Shown here one piece after another: positions 1-13,000 of a DNA stretch of 64,000 nucleotides (position 1 is its first letter; the number at the start of each line of letters is the position of its first letter). The DNA is taken from the NCBI GenBank assembly GCA_036250225.1, contig JAPZLL010000023.1:62001-126000 (forward strand), read 5' to 3'. The notes under the pieces were generated by a model. That model did not search any database and was not told the DNA's origin. It saw nothing but the letters and a program-made list of their open reading frames with translations. Source of the stretch: Cercophora sp. LCS_1 (Eukaryota; Ascomycota; Sordariomycetes; Sordariales; Lasiosphaeriaceae). The position numbers and the translations under genes are program-made.

Positions 1-1232
1 AGCCGAACATAACGGCCACTGTGTTGGTCGAGTTGATGGTGGCCAGGGGTAGAACGAAGAAGTAAGCCACATTCGCAAGGATGTAGCTAACGATGACGAG
101 TGGCATCGCCGTGTGGATGACCCGTGGTAAGTCCCGGCTTGGGTTACGGAACTCGCCGACAACGTAATTTGTCTGTCGACATGTTAGCCAAGAGCTGGTG
201 AAAAGTTATGGTTAAAAGACTGACGTTATCCCACCCATCGAATGCCCAGAGGCCAGCATAAAGCGCAACGGCCCAGGCCGACGCATCCAGCTTGGTTCCC
301 TCAAACCAATCATGATTCTTCCAATCCTGGTTCGCCGTCCCAGAGTGAGAATATCCAGTGGCGGCAACGACGATGCCGATAACCGTAACGCCAAGTAATG
401 CAACAAATTTCAGGAACATGAGCATGTCGTTCAGTCGTGTCCCCAATCTCGTCGAGACGCAATTCAAGAAGGTGACCATGAACAGACCCACCATCGCGAC
501 CGACTTGTTGATCCAGGGATTGATAGTCTCCGCCTCTGCTCCAATAAAGGCCCTCACCAGGTACTCGCCCATGATGATGGAAATGATGGCAGCGCTTCCG
601 GGTTTCAGCACAAGCAGCGCCACCCACGTAAAGAGAAACCCGGTCAACTCTCCAAAGATTTTGGAGAGATAAACCTGCGCCCCTCCATTGAGAGGAATGG
701 CACCTCCAAGCTCAGCGTAACTGGCAGCCCCCGTCCACGCCAAAACTCCAGCAACCACCCAAATAATGAGAGCTGCCCCCGGTGAGCCAGCATTGACGTT
801 CACCTGACTTGGTGAAGAAAAGATACCCGAGCCAATTATAAGCCCGACAATAAGCGACAATCCATTCAAGTATGTCAAAGTCTTGTGTTTCTCGAGCGAC
901 CCTCCTCCCAAGCCTCTAGATGGGTGGCCCGCCGATGCGGACGCCCCAATGGGTGCGTATCCTGCCCCGGTTGTAGATGACAGGGGAAATAGGTTCGACG
1001 CAAAGTCGAACCCAGACCCGACTGAGAAGGAGCGTGCTGGGCGACCGGTCACCGCGGGGTTCGAGTTGTCTAATGGGTCATCTTGTTCGAGGGAGAGCTT
1101 TCGCGATGAGGATATGCTGGCTCGGGAGTCGGTCTCGCTTGTGTCGGCGCCAGGCTCTGAGCTCGCCAGCGACGCAAGTTCCAGCGAGTCCCGCGCATCG
1201 GGCTGCAGGTTGGAGGAGTATAACGGCGGCAT
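1..1232 (-). CDS. High-affinity methionine permease-like amino-acid transporter, 3' part beyond the window
   Basis: An APC-superfamily transporter of the LAT/Mup1 type, expected to import methionine or related amino acids at the plasma membrane. After about 115 residues of polar, Ser-rich cytosolic N-terminus the protein has the family start of helix 1 (GLIIGSGIFSSPSQV) followed by hydrophobic helices with short loops. An intron at 173-224 (GTCAGT...CAG, phase 0) joins GWDN to TNYVVGEFRNPSRDLP, a very typical Mup1-family junction. Exon 2 stays open to base 1, so the C-terminal half is outside the window. The ATG at 1232 is the first in frame. The gene is divergent from the mitochondrial LeuRS gene. 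The family is secure, while the methionine substrate is inferred from similarity to Mup1. Confidence 0.88.
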
Positions 1233-2156
1233 CGTCTTTGGGAACCTTGATGTCGCGAGTCCGCAATTGGGCTAAGGCGCTATCTACACGCCTAGTCCTC
1301 GCCGTTGGGCCGCTACCATTTCGGCCTTCCTGTCACTGGGTTTCCGAGTTCGGGGCGCTCTTCCTACAAGAGAACGCAAGAGTCGAACGATCGAGACGTA
1401 GTTGGTTGGAAGTGAGTGTACTGTTGCGTAGCACCGATCCAATGGGTCGTAGGAACTGAGATCTAGGTGGAGGATAAATTATCGGTGTGAGAATACGTAT
1501 CGTGTACTTCGTAACCGGTAGTTTGCGCCTAACCAGGGCAAAGAATGGCACCCAAAAACTTTATGAGTGAAAAGGGGAAGCGAAGTTGAAATCGTTCTAG
1601 AATTCGGCCGAGATTGATGGGAATGGAACAGGGAGGTTGCGAACGCCAAGTCCTAAACCCCCCCTGGCTGTTGGCCAGTGCATGTCCCCACAACTCAGTT
1701 GCTTGGCAAGCCACTTTCCTAACGGGTTGCTGCCTTGATGCTCCGAATCCTGAATCCTATTTGGCTGTATGTTTCTTCCTGCGGCGTATGAGGATATTCG
1801 ACTTTTATTGATTGGCTGGCATGCGTAAATAAGACTAAAGTTGAGATCTCTTTGTTGGCGGAGGGCCGTCCTTTCATCAAGTTTGGGCCACGAGCCACAC
1901 TCTACTTCTGTGGCCGTTGCATCGTGGCGCACAGCCAGATTCAATTGCCGGCCGGAACAGCGCAGATCTCGGGAAGCTCAATCCAGCAGCTAAAATATTT
2001 TTGATCTTATCGCGCGGTATCGCCACGGAGTGCGCAGCGCAAGCTTCCAACTTCCCCAGATCCTCCCAAAGACGGGACCCGCCGCTATGAGCAAATGCCA
2101 GTGATATCATTCTACTTCGTCCCTTCTTTCTATCAATCCACAGCAATGTAATCACA
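1233..2156. promoter_or_regulatory. Intergenic region between divergent permease and LeuRS genes
   Basis: About 920 bp separate the two start codons and must contain both promoters and leaders. Short open frames occur on both strands but show no recognisable protein or splice-supported extension. I see no RNA gene or repeat here. Confidence 0.6.
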
Positions 2157-5089
2157 ATGTCGTTGATGTATGGGAGGTCTATTGGCCGCTCTTTGCCCAA
2201 GTTGGGCTCGAAATATTCCACCTCAGTTCCCCATCGGTGTGTCGACCGGTTGCATCTATGCGCTCGTCCCAGTATTGCTCTGCGCAAGTTCAGCACCACA
2301 TCGTGGAGAAGCTACGCCCGAAATAAACTCAATCTCCCGGCTCTTGATCAGAAATGGAGAGAGAAATGGGCTTCTGAGAACAAGGGCGAAAACAGCGTAG
2401 CTGACAGCAAATATGTCCTCCCAATGTTCCCCTATCCCTCGGGATATCTACACCTTGGCCATCTCCGTGTCTACACCATTGCCGATGTTATCGCAAGATT
2501 CCAGACTCTTCAAGGCAACAATGTTATCTTGCCAATGGGCTGGGATGCCTTTGGTCTCCCCGCCGAGAACGCTGCGATCGAGAGGGGCATCAATCCCGCG
2601 ATTTGGACCAAGGCGAACATTGAGAAGATGAAAGAGCAATTGGAGCTGATGAACGGGTCCTGGGACTGGTCGCGGGTATGAGGAATTTTTATATGTGTTG
2701 TCTGCGAGCTTACCGCTGACCGGACCATGGACAGGAGCTTGCTACATGCGATCCCGAGTTCTATAAGCACACCCAGCGGATATTTCTCGCCCTGCACGAG
2801 AAAGGCCTTGCCTACCAGACCGAGGCCGAAGTCAACTATGACCCCGTGGACAAAACAGTCCTTGCAAACGAGCAGGTCGACGCCAATGGGTGCTCCTGGC
2901 GTTCAGGTGCCAAGGTCGAGAAGCGCAAGCTGAAGCAGTGGTTCCTCCGGATATCCGAGTTTCGGGAATCTCTTCTCAAGGATTTGGACGTGTTGGCAAA
3001 AGATAATGCCTGGCCAGAGAGAGTTTTGGCAATGCAACGAAACTGGCTAGGTAAATCCACCGGCGCGACTGTCAAATTTCCGATTATGGCATTCAACAAA
3101 GGGCTCAACGCCGCGATCGAGGTCTTTACAAGTCGCCCTGATACTCTGTTTGGCGTCCAATACTTGGCGCTTGCCTCTACGCACCCAGTTGTTGCCGACT
3201 TGGCTGCCAAAGACCCAGAACTCCAAGCTTTCTTGGATACATTGCCCGGCTTGCCGCCCGATTCCAAGGTTGGATATCTACTTCCGCACCTGCGCGCTGT
3301 TAACCCGTTGGCGTACCACGAAAGCACACCAGACGCGACTAAGAAATCGCTACCGGTGTATGTTGCCCCGTACGTGCTGGGTGATTATGGTGAAGGCGCG
3401 GTGATGGGAGTTCCCGGACATGACGTTCGCGACCATGCGTTCTGGAAGACGCATCAGTCCGACGAACCTGTTCGTGTTGTTCTAGCAGTGTCCGAGGACG
3501 AATCGACCACAGCCATGCTCAACGAGCCTTTCATCGATCACGGAATCATGACCGAACACAGCGGCCCGTTTAAAGGAAAGTCTTCAAAGGAGGCTGGGCA
3601 GATGCTTGTGGGCATGCTTGAGGCTGCCGACTTGGCCGAACCTGTTGAGAAGTGGCGACTCCGAGACTGGCTGATCAGCCGGCAGAGGTACTGGGGAACG
3701 CCAATCCCCATCGTCCATTGTGGCTCATGCGGACCGGTGCCGGTTCCCGAGGAGGACCTTCCGGTTCTTCTACCCGAGGTCGATGAGCATTGGGCCGAGA
3801 AAAAGGTTGGAAACCCTCTCAATTCGGCCAAGGAGTGGGTAGATACCTCTTGCCCCAAATGCGGTGGTCCCGCAAAGCGGGACACTGACACCATGGACAC
3901 GTTTGTGGACTCGAGTTGGTATTACATGCGGTTTATTGATCCTCACAACAAGGACGCGCCGTTCTTAGCGGAGAAGGCCAAAACACTACTTCCTGTTGAT
4001 CTTTATATCGGAGGCATCGAGCACGCTATCCTCCATCTCCTATACGCCCGCTTCATTTACAAATTCTTGATGACTTCGCCCCTTGTATCAGGCGAGGGCG
4101 AGGCGGCCGCAGATGCGTATGAGCCGTTCAGGCGTTTAATCACGCAAGGGATGGTTCATGGCAAGACATACTCCAACCCGGCAAATGGTAGATTCTTGAA
4201 ACCGGACGAAGTTGACCTCAGCGACCCTTCCAATCCGAAGGTCGTTGCCACCGGTGAGACTGCCGTAGTCAGCTACGAAAAGATGTCCAAGTCGAAGTAC
4301 AATGGCGTTGATCCCACAGACGTCATTTCACAGCACGGAGCAGATGCTACACGGGCACATATGCTCTTTCAAGCACCTGTCAGCGACGTCCTTGACTGGG
4401 ATGGCGACAAGATCGTCGGGGTTACACGATGGCTGAACCGAGTCCATGAACTTGTGGATAAACTCGGGAGCTTGCCCGCAAACACCCCCACAAAAAACCA
4501 CTTTGAGAAGGCTTCAGAGAAGCTTGGTTCAATGGGTGCTGAAGAACTCGCCCGGTGGGACGCAGAGACGACAATCTGGCGCGAGGTTCAAAAGACGGTC
4601 AAGTCCGTCACTGCCTCTTACCATGACGTGTACAGCCTCAACACTGTCATCTCGGACCTCATGATTCTCACCAATACCATCACGGCCAATGATAAGGCGC
4701 ATGAGAGCATCCAGGCAGAGGCTGTCTCGGCGTTGGTACGCATGATGGCACCCGTTGCACCGGCGTTCGCTGAAGAATGCTGGAGTGTCCTCAAGCCCGG
4801 CTCGAAATCCCTTTTCCGAAGCGGCGCCCTCTTCCCCACAGTAGACGGGACCGAGTCTCTGCTTGAGCCTAGAAAGCAGACGTGTGCGGTGCAGATCAAC
4901 GGGAAGCTCAAGTTTGCCACCGAGATTCTCAGGCCGCCGTCCGGGGCAAAAGGTGACCAGCTCAAGGATTGGGTCTTGGATCAATTGTCGAAGACAGAGA
5001 AGGGCAAGGCAAGCCTTTCCCAGGAAGTATTTGAAGCAAAGAAGGTGATTGTGGTCAAGGAGGGCAAACTGGTCAACTTTGTCTTGTAA
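2157..5089 (+). CDS. Leucyl-tRNA synthetase, mitochondrial
   Basis: Class Ia aminoacyl-tRNA synthetase that charges mitochondrial tRNA-Leu. Two coding exons, 2157-2675 and 2735-5089, are split by a 59-nt phase-0 intron (GTATGA...CAG) that joins WSR to ELATCDPEF; the product is 957 aa. The first 50 residues are rich in Arg, Ser and His with few acids, as expected of a mitochondrial presequence. The HIGH-type motif is HLGH at residues 99-102 in PYPSGYLHLGH, an editing (CP1) domain follows, and KMSKS lies at 689-693. The bacterial-type layout marks this as the organellar enzyme, related to yeast Nam2 and Neurospora leu-5. Those relatives also help splice group I introns, which cannot be judged here. 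It converges on the methyltransferase gene with only 82 bp between stop codons. Confidence 0.96.
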
Positions 5090-5171
5090 ACGTTATGTAT
5101 TATACACTGTGCAATTATAGAACAAAAGTCGTCCTCGCCGGTCTTTGCTCGACTTTCCGACCATCAACCCC

Positions 5172-6358
5172 TCAAGTTACAAGATCTCTACACTCAAGAT
5201 AAATAACCCTAGCATTCCCCTCCCCTCTAATCCGCACCACACCCCCATCAATATCCACCTCTTCACATCCACCCCGCGGATAATCCCTCCAGATTTCCGC
5301 CCGCGAATACCAACCCTTTGCCCAAGAGTCTCGATACGCCATCCGAATCACCCGTTTGGCCTGCTCCAAGTCCGCAACCTCGAAGAGCACCCGTTTCGGC
5401 CGTAACATCCTGGACAAAACCAAAAGCTGAGCATAAAAGATATCAGCCTCATTCGAGTTTAGCTCGTCGACCTCGTCTTTAGTTCTCTCAGGAACAAGAG
5501 CGAGCTTGGGTTCATAGTTGCGCACGGAACGCGCTGTGTCGCGGGCGAACGAACGGGTGGAGATGTAGGGCGGGTTACTGATCAAAAGGTCTGGTTTTTT
5601 GGTGTCTGTGAGACCCAGGTCGGAAAGGATAGAGGGCGAGAAGATGTCTGCTTGGTGGAAGGTAATTATCTGGTTTGGTCGGGACGGTGGAGATAGGAGC
5701 CTGTGCAGGACGTTGTGGCGGAGGTTTCGGCGGGCGAGGGAGACGGCCTTTGGGGAGATGTCGACGCCGTGGATGGCGAGGTTCGGGACGTGCGGTTGGA
5801 GGCTGGCGAGGAGTTGGAGGGGGATGCAGCCTGTTCCGGTGCAAAAGTCGATCATGGTGAGGGATCGGGGTTTTGAAGGAGGACGGGAGAGAATGAGGGA
5901 GGCGATTTCGAGGGTGTAGGATTCGGTTTCGGATCTGAAGGCGGTTGAGTGAGATATAATCGGAATGGGAGAGTTTTTGGTACCTACCGAGGGATGAGAA
6001 CCCCTGGCCGGCAAAGGATTTCTAGGTCGCCAAAGGGTTGTGTCCCAAGCACGTACTGCAGTGGGATCCCCTTGGCTCGTTTTGAACAGAGCTGGAATAG
6101 ACGGATTTTATGTGGCACGGGAGAGGGCACGGTGGCGATGTGCTCTTTTATCCAGCGGAACTCGTTTGCTGTTGAAGGGATGTTTCGACAGACTTGGAGG
6201 AGAGGGGCCGCGAGGGGGGATATCCTCTTCCTGGCGAGCCAGAACAGAGATGGCCGGAGACGGGGCATCTGATGGTGTAAGTATTGTGTGATCTGAAAGG
6301 ACCAGTTATTATTGCTGAAACTTGGAAAGAAGAAAGAAGAGAGTAACATGGCACTCAA
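5172..6358 (-). CDS. Mitochondrial peptide-release-factor glutamine N5-methyltransferase (Mtq1/HemK/PrmC family)
   Basis: Methylates the GGQ glutamine of mitochondrial release factor in the known family members. Exons are 5988-6358 and 5172-5934; a 53-nt intron (GTAGGT...CAG) joins VLIPR to SETESYTLEIA, reproducing the family VLIPRpET segment with Ser in place of Pro. The product is 377 aa from the first ATG. The SAM-binding motif is DFCTGTG (153-159) and the catalytic NPPY is at 244-247. A second in-frame ATG at 6268 would start MPRLRPSLFWLARKR, a more presequence-like N-terminus, so the true start may be there (347 aa). Its stop is 82 bp from that of LeuRS, so both 3' ends probably overlap. 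Both neighbours serve mitochondrial translation. Confidence 0.93.
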
Positions 6359-6943
6359 ATAGTTATAGTACTCCGATAAGTTTTTAGAGCCTGTTTATGG
6401 CGTGAGAAGCGGTCGAAGCCCCTATTGTCCCTGAACCCCAAGTCCCTGACAACCGGCGCTCAACAAGAGCCGGAGTGACATTCAACTACTGAAACGAGGA
6501 GGTGCGGAATCCAAAGAAGTTGGAAATGTTTTGACCGATATTTTAGATGTCTATAGTTACCCTTTCAAAAAAAATCGGATATTGTATGTTATGGTGTAAA
6601 TGGACCTATGAGTTCACTCACGTCAACTGGATTAGCTGTGTTGATTTTTTGTCACCAAACTTGCCCTTGTAAGAGTGCCTATAAATTTATGATCCCAGCT
6701 GAAGGCAAGACTGTTCAAGCAAACTTGGCGCCCCTTTTATCGCATACCTAAATAATTTGACAGGGTGTTCCCGCCGAGACAAATGAAGCTCGGCTTTTGG
6801 ACGCGAGCTCGGTCGCCGACCTTGGGATTCATGAAGCCGGCGGCAGCTTCGTCATCACTTCCGGAGGCACCTCATAAAATGCTTCGGAGCCAACTTCGCT
6901 CCTGCAGTCTACAACAGTCATCTCTCACATATAACGCCCGACC
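6359..6943. promoter_or_regulatory. Intergenic region, AT-rich in the middle
   Basis: About 585 bp between the divergent methyltransferase and Aim32-like genes. The part near 6,530-6,750 is visibly AT-rich compared with the surrounding coding DNA. No ORF of note, tRNA or repeat was recognised. Confidence 0.5.
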
Positions 6944-8062
6944 ATGTTAGCGAGACACCTGCCAGGCAGGCTAGGCGCATTCCGCCCTCATGGGGCGCGA
7001 AAATGGCTTTCATCCAAAACGCCTCCATTTCCAACAGTACCAAGCTGTCCATCACCCACATGCTCCTGCGCTCCAACACCCAATCTGCCCGAGGGGTTTG
7101 AGATTGACCACAAAACGCCCTTGAGTGGGCTCATATCAAACTACGCTCAGCATGTCCTCGTATGCACAGGCAAAAATGACTGGCCGTCGCGCATCGAGGA
7201 CGATAACAGCGGCGACAATCTCGCCGCCGACCTGCGCGAACTTGTTGGCCGTGGTGGTTTCTTTAGCGATGTGAGTAGTGGCGGGCGCGGGAGGGGGAAG
7301 CTGGAACTATCAAGCTAACGGTAAGTTTGTGTGATGCTGTAGCCCTTTCACAACATCTCAGTCCTAAACTCGTCGTTTCCGTCGTCATCTGCGCCCCGTG
7401 GCCGTGCTGAGTTACAGACGACATCGGCATACCTGTTGCCGTCATTCAAATATGTGCCATTCCTGCCTCGTGTGTCATTTGGCAGTGTAGAGGCTTTGGT
7501 CAAGGGATTCTTGCTTCCAGAGAAACTCCACAAAGCACATGATGGCTTGTCGCCGATCCACAGGGACAGGTTGACGCGAAAAGTTGCGTACCAGAACCTG
7601 CTTTTTGGGGTACGGGACGTCACCGACATACTGGTGTTGATCTGTGGACATGGGGGGCGCGATCAGCGATGTGGAATCTACGGGCCACTTTTGCAGAGTG
7701 AGTTTGAAGCAAAACTTCCTGCTGCCGGCGTCGAGGTGGTGTCAGGCCCAGTCGAGGCAGAAGGGGCCGATTCGGCGGCGCTGTCTGGTGAGGCGTCGGG
7801 TCACAAGTCCGCCGCCCGCGTTGGGCTGATTAGCCATATTGGGGGCCACAAATTTGCTGGAAACGTTATTGTGTATCTTCCTCCGGGTCTGAAGACGGAC
7901 ACAGGAGAAGTTCACCCGTTGGCAGGGCATGGCATATGGTACGGTCGGGTGGAGCCCAAACACGTCGAGGGTATCGTTGCAGAAACCGTCCTTGGCGGGA
8001 ATGTGATCACGGATTTGTTTAGGGGAGGTATCACAAAAGATGGACAAATACTTAGACTATAG
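6944..8062 (+). CDS. Aim32-like mitochondrial sucrase/ferredoxin-like protein
   Basis: Member of the Apd1/Aim32 family of thioredoxin-like ferredoxin proteins; yeast Aim32 acts in mitochondria and is linked to redox quality control and Fe-S chemistry. Exons 6944-7270 and 7343-8062 are joined across a 72-nt phase-0 intron (GTGAGT...TAG) and give 348 aa. The N-terminus (MLARHLPGRLGAFRPHGAR) is Arg-rich without acids, as in a mitochondrial presequence. A short Cys-rich stretch at about residues 35-45 (CPSPTCSC) precedes the family domain. The family signature ICGHGGRDQRCG is present, with two Cys and a His that fit the Fe-S ligand region, followed by SHIGGHKFAGNVIVYLP, the other conserved His segment. 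It lies tandem to and just upstream of the Cyc2-like gene. Confidence 0.87.
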
Positions 8063-8184
8063 GTAATCGGTAGGTGTTGCCAAGCTGAGGATGTGTCTGT
8101 CGTTCGAAGGCCTATTCCATTGGCGGGTTGAAACCTCCCATAATTGCATAGCGTGAACACACCACTTCAGACTCCGACGGCGAT

Positions 8185-9828
8185 GTGAGGCTCAACTTTC
8201 AAACATCGACACTCATTTTCTTTCCCGCGCGCACCTTGAGACTGCTTCGAAGCCAGCCACCCGACCGGGCAAATAATGGCGAAATGACAACAAGGGCACT
8301 CGTATCCGCAACACGGCTTGGGACAAGAGCGACACCCTTGCCAAAACTCACATCCCGCTCAATCTCGTTAACTTCAAGACATGCATCAACTGCGATAAAA
8401 CGGCGAGTGCCACAGCCGCCATGTCACCCTCGAATCCAGCTTCGACCAACCGGCGCCAGTCCCCTCGCAGAGTGTAAACGCTTTGCTAGCACAGAAGGGT
8501 CGCCGAAAGTCGAACAGTCGGAATCGAGTGAAGCAAAAAGAGCAGCAAAAGGCTTCATCCGACTCTGCCTGGCACTATGGGTCTTTGTCAACCTCGGCGC
8601 ACTGCCAGTCCTGAGTGGTGACGAATGGATGCTTGGAAAACCTCTCAACTCGGAGACATTTATCCCCTTCACCGTCATCTCGAGAACCCAAGTATCACCA
8701 ACCAGTTTCATCCTTGAGGTCAAGCCCAACTCGGGCGTTGGGATGGAAAGAGGAGCTCTCTCCAAGGTGTTCTACGGCTTGCTGTTCCCATTTAGCAGTT
8801 TCTGGAAAGCAATCAACACCAACACGCCCGTCATAAGGGACGCGTGGGACTACGGCCTGTGGTCCGTTGAGATCAAGCAGCCTCAGCTCCAGGTAGCAAG
8901 AGATTATACGCCCCTACCGGCGCCATCCGAGGGCCAGGAGCGAAAGGACATTGAGAACGGCATCCTCCGCTTCTTCGTCCGCAAGATGGACGGCGGTGAA
9001 GTCTCCAGCTACCTGAGCCGTCTACAGGTCGGCGAAACGGTTGAGCTCCGCGGACCACACATGGGCTTCGACGTCCGGGAACGCCTCGGTTCTAGCGATA
9101 GGGTCGTCTTTGTAGCCGGCGGGACTGGTATCGCCCCGGCACTGCAGACAGTTCGGGCTTTGGCACATCGACAAGCGAGACCGGACGTTGCAATCCTATG
9201 GGCGAATCGCCACCGTGCTGATTGCCCTGGGGTTGCCGGTCCCGCGTCTCAAACTGCACCAAGGACGGGGCTACCTTCCAACGCCATGGTTGATCTGCTT
9301 GGGCAGATAAGGGGGCGGTATGGGAGTAAACTAAACTATTCCTGTGTTGTTGATGAGGAGGGTGGCAGGATTGGCTCTCCCCATCTTCTGAACGCCGCGG
9401 GGTATTCCTCCCGTTGTAAGGCGGCGGGATGGTTTGGTATGACAAGAGTCGCTGACGGGAGCTGCCCCAATCCGGTGTATGTGGATACGAGAGACTGTCG
9501 CTATCACGGGGAGACGGCAAACTCGGCTGAGACTGACCGGCCTGACCGACAGGGTCTGCCGTCAGTCGGTTCGGGAGAGTCGAAGGACAGCGGCGCATCC
9601 AGCTGTCAATGCCGTGATTCCGAGGGCCGGCCAGTGGTGGGCGGGAGGAACCTTCTCATGGTTTCGGGCCCGGAGGGCTTCGTCGCAGCCTATGCAGGAC
9701 CCAAAGTGTGGGGAACGATTGAGCACGCCGCTGGAAAGGAACTTCAGGGTCCTGTTGGCGGGATGGCTGGGATGCTAAAGGCTGCTTTTCCCAGGTTCTG
9801 GGCGGATTGGCAGGTTCTCAAGCTGTAG
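8185..9828 (+). CDS. Mitochondrial FAD-dependent oxidoreductase, Cyc2-like
   Basis: Resembles fungal proteins annotated as cytochrome c mitochondrial import factor Cyc2, an inner-membrane flavoprotein that helps reduce haem during cytochrome c maturation. The intronless frame opens at ATG 8185, but ATG 8284 (A at -3) begins MTTRALVSATRLGTRATPL, a convincing presequence, and gives 514 aa; I prefer 8284. After the presequence comes a hydrophobic helix (LCLALWVFVNLGALPVL), then a ferredoxin-reductase-type fold with the FAD segment ending RGPHMGFDVRE and the nucleotide-binding stretch VVFVAGGTGIAPALQT. A VSGPEGFVAAYAG motif sits near the C-terminus. The loop at 9,400-9,640 is enriched in Ser, Gly and Asp and looks like a lineage insertion. 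Flavoprotein assignment is firm; the Cyc2 name is from memory. Confidence 0.85.
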   Translation: MRLNFQTSTLIFFPARTLRLLRSQPPDRANNGEMTTRALVSATRLGTRATPLPKLTSRSISLTSRHASTAIKRRVPQPPCHPRIQLRPTGASPLAECKRFASTEGSPKVEQSESSEAKRAAKGFIRLCLALWVFVNLGALPVLSGDEWMLGKPLNSETFIPFTVISRTQVSPTSFILEVKPNSGVGMERGALSKVFYGLLFPFSSFWKAINTNTPVIRDAWDYGLWSVEIKQPQLQVARDYTPLPAPSEGQERKDIENGILRFFVRKMDGGEVSSYLSRLQVGETVELRGPHMGFDVRERLGSSDRVVFVAGGTGIAPALQTVRALAHRQARPDVAILWANRHRADCPGVAGPASQTAPRTGLPSNAMVDLLGQIRGRYGSKLNYSCVVDEEGGRIGSPHLLNAAGYSSRCKAAGWFGMTRVADGSCPNPVYVDTRDCRYHGETANSAETDRPDRQGLPSVGSGESKDSGASSCQCRDSEGRPVVGGRNLLMVSGPEGFVAAYAGPKVWGTIEHAAGKELQGPVGGMAGMLKAAFPRFWADWQVLKL

Positions 9829-10049
9829 AGTGACGGAAACGTTGTCATGTACATATCATTGTAACACCATCTGTGCAATTGCAATACAGAGTACTCGACA
9901 GAGCCACTCGAGAACATGTTTGATCATCGAGGAGAGTTCCATTACTCTCCGTATCAATTCAATCCCCACCCGTTTGAACGCCATATCCCATGCAACAAAA
10001 CCAGCTAGACTATGTCATCCCTTATGCCCCGGACGCCAAAGTAACAACC

Positions 10050-13000
10050 CTAGATGCCCTGTACCTTTCTGTACGAGGGCGGCTTCATTGTCCTCCGAAT
10101 CACTTTGCCCGCATACGTCGGGATGAGCGAAATCGCACCAATCGCCGCGACACGCCAGAGGAACCCACTGTTGAACGGTCAGTAAACAATAGTCTCCTTT
10201 CTTGGAGTGATGTACTCACATGGTCAGGATAAACTTCAAGTCAAAATACCCTCCCAAGAACGGCACCGACCCGACGTACATCAGGAAAGTGCCTAGGATC
10301 GAAATAATCATAACCCAGTGCCATGTCGTGATTTCAATCGCCACCATAAGCAGCTCGTTCAGCACTAGCACCGTGTAACTGACGGCCACCATGCGTTTGC
10401 CATCCACTTCTGTCAGGATCTGCGACAGGCCCTGGATCAAGCAGCCTTGGTAGATGGAAATCAAAACCCACACGAAGAAGGTGCGGTACGACAGTGAGCG
10501 CCCCGATGTCAGCTCCTTGTAAAGCTCCGGGTACAAGCTGGCAAGGTTTTCGTCAACGTCCTTGTCTAGAACGAGCGAGAGGACAGGCGCCGCTGTGTAG
10601 ACGGTTGCGTAGCCCACAAGGAGCCAATCCTGATTCGCGTGTCAATCAATGATGGCCAACAGCATGGTTGTGTAAACAAACCTTGTAGAGGCCCTCGGGC
10701 TGGAAGTCCAATGCGATGCTGTACATCGTTTGGCAGACTGCAATGATCAGGCCGCGGTGAATAACAAACTGTGCCAGCTTTGCGCTCCGCTTATAGCTGT
10801 TCCTTCCGTGCCAAACCAACAGCTTAGTTAGGTGGTGAAACTGCTCGATGGAGAAATCGGCTGCCAAACTGGCTTGTCGACCTTCCTTTCCTACGATACC
10901 GACACCGACGTCCGCGGCCTGAATCATAGACACATCGTTGCCTCCGTCACCAATGCAGCAGACTCGCTTCTTAGTGTAGTCCTTGATCAGCTTGGCTACC
11001 TCGGCTTTTTGTGTTGGCGAGCAACGACATGCCACGACGGCTGGCAGGAGAACGGCGGCCGAGATGAACTCGGTGCGGTAGTGTGTCAAAAACATGCTGA
11101 GACTTTCACCGTCGATCAGCAGGCAGGAATCAGGCTTGCTGCGGAGGAAGTCGAGATTCTCCTGAGCCGAGTCCTTCCGTCGAAGCTTGGCGATTGTGTG
11201 GATATACTGTCCTCTTGCTACAAGCTTGGAGCTGACGGCGACGCAACGCGCTGTTTCCACCTTGTCACCTGTCAGCATCCAGATCTTGATGCCAGCGTTC
11301 CGTAGCAGCTCCAGGGAGGGCTTGACGTCCTTTTGGAGTTTATCTTCAACGCCGGTTACGCCAAGCAACTCGAGGTTGTGTTCGAGATACTGAGAAACGA
11401 CGACCTGCATTCCCATTTCTCGGCCTGTGATGGCGAGCGATGCTTCTTGGTACTTGGCCGCGAACTCTTGGTACTCTTTGACGGAAAGGCGTTTCCTCCC
11501 GACCACGAGAGTCCTGAGGCCCTCGCGTGCCATATTGGCCGTCTCTTCGTCTAGCCAGTCATTGGCAGTAACGATGGAGGTCATGACTGTATCAGCGCCT
11601 TTCTGGTAGAACCAGATCTCCCCGCTGTCGATACTTGGCACTCCAGGCTGCAATTTGTCATAGAACTGGACAATGATTCCCATTCTTTTGCCCTCGGATG
11701 TAAATGGGAAAATGTCAAGTATGCGAACCTTGACCACGGTTTTGCCGGTCTCTGGTGATTCCAAAGCCATGCCCTTGCGATCTCGATATGCTAGGCGTAA
11801 ACCGACTGATTCGGTCCATCGCACAATGGCTATCTCGTCCGGTGAACTGGCCTGGTAAGAGGTGACTACCTGGCCGTTCTCCTCCTCGGTTGTCGGTGTG
11901 ACATTGTGGCAGAGGGCAAGCGCGAGAACAACGTCGCGGACGCGAGACCCGATCTCTCGGCGAGTTCTGGTGGCACCGGCATTTGCCGCTGCCATGTAAG
12001 ATGATGATGGCGTGACAAGCACCGAGCTTGCTGTAGAGTCGTTGGAATGGTGGATATGGAAACCCTGCTTCACATATGCCGTGACTTCATCCATCGCCTC
12101 GTTGGCATACGAGACCGTACCAACGTGGATTTTCTTCATCTCCATCTCGTTTTGCGTCAAGGTCCCCGTCTTATCGCTGAGCAGATATTCAATCCGCCCA
12201 AGATCCTCGGGGATGGTGCTGGTGCGAACAACAGCACCGGGCATTCCCGGATCTCGCTGGATGAACCAGGAGTATACGCTTTTCCCAAGATCCAGGTTGA
12301 CTCGGAGACTGATAGGCACGATCGTAGAGAACAGAATCAGGAACCTCATGATCTTGACATACCAGATGTTCCCGGCCGTCTTGCCAAATCCTTCGAGGGC
12401 TACCAGAATGATTGAGAGAGCCAGGGTGAGAAAGCAAAGGATCTTGGTCAGCGAATTGATCTCATACTCCAAAAGGCCGGTTTTTGAGCGAGAGGGCGAG
12501 GTAGACAACGCTGACCGAGTTTGAGGGCCGGTGTAGATAATTACGGCGAGCGTGGTTGCTTGCGATGCAATCACCGTATTCGCCCAGGCTGTGTTGTCAA
12601 TGGAGAGCGGCGCCGCCTTGATATTGTCGTCATCGCTGCCCTGAAGGTATGGGACAGCAGCCCCGTCGGTTCGCGGCGCAACTAACTCCAATGTCCCCAC
12701 AAATTCGTTGACCTTTCGGTCTGGCTTACCGCCAGTTACCCGCAGACACACAAGGTCCTCGACAGCTAGGCTCTGTGAAAGAGGGGAGGCGAGACGTAGT
12801 TTCCAATCTGTTTCGCCGTCGAGCTGATCTGTGCGAATGAAGGTCTCCCCGGTGGAGCTTGAACCGCCTTCAGCAAGCTTCTGGTCTTCCGGAGCAGCGG
12901 AGGAGCTTCCCTGGTCCTGCTCGTCCACATGATCCAGAAGAAGTGCCTCGTCCTTAGGTACCTCGTCTTCTGAGATTCTCTGAGCGGAGACTTCGTGCGT